In this document: positions 61,932 to 64,000 of the stretch, in pieces
Layout: each line of letters opens with the position of its first letter
Position numbering within the stretch: the stretch's first letter is position 1
From: Heligmosomoides polygyrus polygyrus
Taxonomy: Eukaryota; Nematoda; Chromadorea; Rhabditida; Heligmosomidae
Assembly (NCBI GenBank): GCA_947396885.1
Contig: OX377202.1
Coordinates: 85,540,408-85,604,407 of the forward strand
Direction of reading: 5' to 3'
DNA: 64,000 nt
Translations under genes and position numbers: made by a program
The notes under the pieces: generated by a model
What the model saw: only the letters and a program-made list of their open reading frames with translations
Told to the model about the DNA's origin: nothing
Databases searched by the model: none

Positions 61932-62789
61932 GTCATAACGATGTTTTGTTGCGATCAAAACTTCTAGCGCCAGGCGGGACTCGAACCCGCACCTCCCTCT
62001 AACCGGGCGGGAATGATCTACGCCATTACACCACCGGCGCCGTTTGATCGAACGCAACATCCACACCTCGTGGGACCGATCAGCACCCACCCGTATCCGG
62101 GATGAGCTGGCCGCTGATATCAGCATGGAACCAGTTAAGCTGATGGTCTTGATAGAAACGATTCAAATCACTTTCATTAAGCCTCAAGTGGCTGGTATCG
62201 AGGTTGTGAGCTGTCATAACGATGTTTTGTTGCGATCAAAACTTCTAGCGCCAGGCGGGACTCGAACCCGCACCTCCCTCTAACCGGGCGGGAATGCTCT
62301 ACGCCATTACACCACCGGCGCCGTTTGATCGAACGCAACATCCACACCTCGTGGGACCGATCAGCACCCACCCGTATCCGGGATGAGCTGGCCGCTGATA
62401 TCAGCATGGAACCAGTTAAGCTGATGGTCTTGATAGAAACGATTCAAATCACTTTCATTAAGCCTCAAGTGGCTGGTATCGAGGTTGTGAGCTGTCATAA
62501 CGATGTTTTGTTGCGATCAAAACTTCTAGCGCCAGGCGGGACTCGAGCCCGCACCTCCCTCTAACCGGGCGGGAATGCTCTACGCCATTACACCACCGGC
62601 GCCGTTTGATCGAACGCAACATCCACACCTCGTGGGACCGATCAGCACCCACCCGTATCCGGGATGAGCTGGCCGCTGATATCAGCATGGAACCAGTTAA
62701 GCTGATGGTCTTGATAGAAACGATTCAAATCACTTTCATTAAGCCTCAAGTGGCTGGTATCGAGGTTGTGAGCTGTCATAACGATGTTT
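61932..62789. repeat. Three tandem 281-bp units, each with a tRNA-like sequence
   Basis: Unit starts at 61932, 62213 and 62494 plus a 15-base partial unit. The units are nearly identical; copy 1 has ATGATC where copies 2-3 have ATGCTC. Each carries on the minus strand a 75-nt tRNA-like sequence (61966-62040 in copy 1): acceptor arm GCGCCGG/CTGGCGC, A-box-like TGGTGTAATGG, B-box GGTTCGAGTCC, T-arm GCGGG/CCCGC. Outside it lie complementary arms GTTGCGTTCGATCAAAC and GTTTTGATCGCAAC. The anticodon loop lacks the usual T33, so these are probably not working tRNA genes. The array is flanked by TGAAAATT at 61924-61931 and 62790-62797. Confidence 0.82.
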
Positions 62790-62797
62790 TGAAAATT

Positions 62798-62960
62798 CAT
62801 AAATCCGCATGGCTTGCTTTACTTTAAAATGCTCTTTGTTTAACGCCTGTAGCATATGCAATAAGATCGATCATTTTCAGTCATTTCTAAACATGATTGC
62901 CCCTGACTTGTTCCTTATTACAGAGACATGTCTCTCACAAATGAAGGGTCTGAAGCGTAT
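62798..62960 (+). pseudogene. CR1-like LINE ORF2 start (endonuclease N-terminus)
   Basis: Frame reading NACSICNKIDHFQSFLNMIA then PDLFLITETCLS, the start of an APE-type endonuclease (N-x-x-S-I-x-N-K and ITET-W/C-L motifs). Homology ends near 62960. Confidence 0.72.
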
Positions 62961-63257
62961 GTCTGAACGGGGGGAGCGAGTCATATAGGGAGAGTCCTCA
63001 TCCCTTGGTGGGTTTGAAAATGTGTTTATTTTTTGCCAAGTCGTTAAACCCAAGGAGTAGAAGGTCACAATGGATACGGCGCAGAACGCGTTTGGCGATA
63101 TTGTACGCCCGCGATGCTTCTGCAGCCAGTGGCTCGGAGCGCAGGAGGGCAGACGGTTGACTCATGCGAGAGAGGTCAGGGGTTTGGTATAGATTTGGGG
63201 GATTCTAACGTTTATACCATTTCAGACGTTTTCTGCGCATTTTTCCAGCGGTGCGTT
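62961..63257. other. No gene seen
   Basis: Short unassigned stretch. Confidence 0.4.
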
Positions 63258-63660
63258 GTGGTACAATACCGGCCTTATCTTTTGGTCTTTGGGCGGAAAA
63301 AGCGAAAAAAAAACGCCTTTTCCGCCGCTTTTCTCTAGCGCTCTTCAAATTGAGCGCATTGCAAACTGAATGACATATTCGTGATCAGCACCGAGCCCTC
63401 TTCCCGATGAGCTGAAAATCGCCTAGCGAGCGCCTGAAAAATAGTTCAGTGACCTAATTCCTGCCTGGCGCCGCTGTCCCCTGTGCTCGCGGGAGATAAT
63501 TACACCCACAGCTCCTGAGTAGCTAATGAAGAACGGAGATTTGGCCTATTACAGTCTATTTTCCACCTTATATACAGCAACACATAGTTCTCTGGATTCC
63601 TTAGTATTTCATGATCACAATGATGTACTTTTTCAGAGGATCTAATAATTTAAGTTCTAT
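63258..63660. mobile_element. Diverged end of the long-arm element
   Basis: GTACAATACCGGCCTTATCT, 'tttgggcgg', a GAAAAAAAAACGCC block and TTTTCCGCCGCTTTTC, in the same order as 19848-19925, then 'tgatcagca' and 'cgcgggagataattacacccaca' (compare 20078-20100). Only one end is in the window. Confidence 0.65.
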
Positions 63661-63975
63661 TATTTTCAGAAAATGTCTCCACTTTGGATGGCTCTAATTT
63701 TAAAATATCAAATTTGCATGTGTTTACATTCATTTGTCCCGTTAAGCGTGATAGCTGAAAATAGTTGCGAAGGTGGACCTTTCAGATTCGAAGTGCTTAG
63801 TGATAATTATACGCTGCCAAAGTTGCCCAAACGACACTTCTTCGCAGTTAGCCACTCACTTTCCCCACTTTTGAAGTGGACACAGAATCGTTTCTTTGAA
63901 GAAAGAAGCATAGGGATTTGGAGGCCCATGCAAACTCCTTATAGTCTTTCATGGGTGAGATTTCAAGTCGGCTAG
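63661..63975 (+). CDS. Possible first exon of an unrecognised secreted protein
   Basis: A frame starting at ATG 63673 (or ATG 63688) begins with a hydrophobic stretch (MALILKYQICMCLHSFVPLS) like a signal peptide, then NSCEGGPFRFEVLSDNYTLP. TTTTCAG lies just upstream and could be a trans-splice acceptor. It runs to a TAG at 63973-63975. No domain recognised, and it may be chance. Confidence 0.22.
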   Translation, partial: YFQKMSPLWMALILKYQICMCLHSFVPLSVIAENSCEGGPFRFEVLSDNYTLPKLPKRHFFAVSHSLSPLLKWTQNRFFEERSIGIWRPMQTPYSLSWVRFQVG

Positions 63976-64000
63976 GAGACATTTTAGCCACTCAGTGACG

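Noticed and set aside
61966..62602. Three functional tRNA genes
   Set aside because: Acceptor and T arms pair and the Pol III boxes are present, but the anticodon loop lacks T33 and its stem has a mismatch. The units belong to a dispersed, diverged repeat family.
62044..62827. Repeated frames starting [20 protein letters not shown] as a gene family
   Set aside because: They are plus-strand shadows of the 281-bp tandem unit and change only where the unit does.

Overview
The window looks like a chromosome fragment from a parasitic clade V (strongylid, hookworm-like) nematode. This is inferred from one recognisable host gene that encodes a secreted protein with two CAP (SCP/TAPS, 'Ancylostoma secreted protein'-type) domains. 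Other support comes from short introns with GTAAG/TTTCAG-type sites and from an extremely repeat-rich background of RTE-like and CR1-like LINEs, Penelope-like elements, mariner/Tc1/hAT DNA transposons and a tRNA-derived SINE family. There are no bacterial-style operons, and most open frames are shadows or transposon debris.

Layout. 1-5.1 kb: repeat debris, with a pair of inverted repeats around a Helitron-like minisatellite block; one arm carries a clean SINE insertion. 5.1-7.9 kb: two Penelope-like copies in inverted orientation, facing each other across a 200-base assembly gap. 8.0-8.95 kb: CR1-like LINE fragment. 9-17 kb: mostly unassigned sequence, GC-rich terminal-inverted-repeat elements, hairpins and pyrimidine-rich repeats. 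17.36-19.02 kb: a broken copy of the second CAP domain. 19.85-25.25 kb: a 5.4-kb structure with about 1.1-kb inverted arms. 25.5-30.1 kb: two unassigned open frames, a SINE, an RTE-like LINE and a decayed mariner.

30.5-45.18 kb, minus strand: the double-CAP gene. I can follow it through 12 exons totalling 1,800 nt (599 codons plus stop) with all junction phases consistent. The order is signal peptide, first CAP domain, a long Thr/Pro linker encoded by a 27-bp repeat, second CAP domain with a Cys-rich tail. Its third intron is about 10.2 kb and is filled with mobile DNA. That filling includes a CR1-like LINE into which an RTE-like LINE (15-bp target duplication) and a palindromic Penelope-derived insert (13-bp target duplication) have landed.

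45.2-64 kb: more LINE, SINE and mariner copies, a 2.7-kb foldback region, a Tc1-like remnant, and a 3.2-kb hAT-type element with a perfect 8-bp duplication that contains an internally deleted mariner and an RTE-like fragment. Near the right edge is a CR1-like ORF1/ORF2 junction split by a triplicated 281-bp unit carrying a tRNA-like sequence. Only the double-CAP gene looks like an intact host gene. Everything else recognisable is mobile, broken or repetitive.
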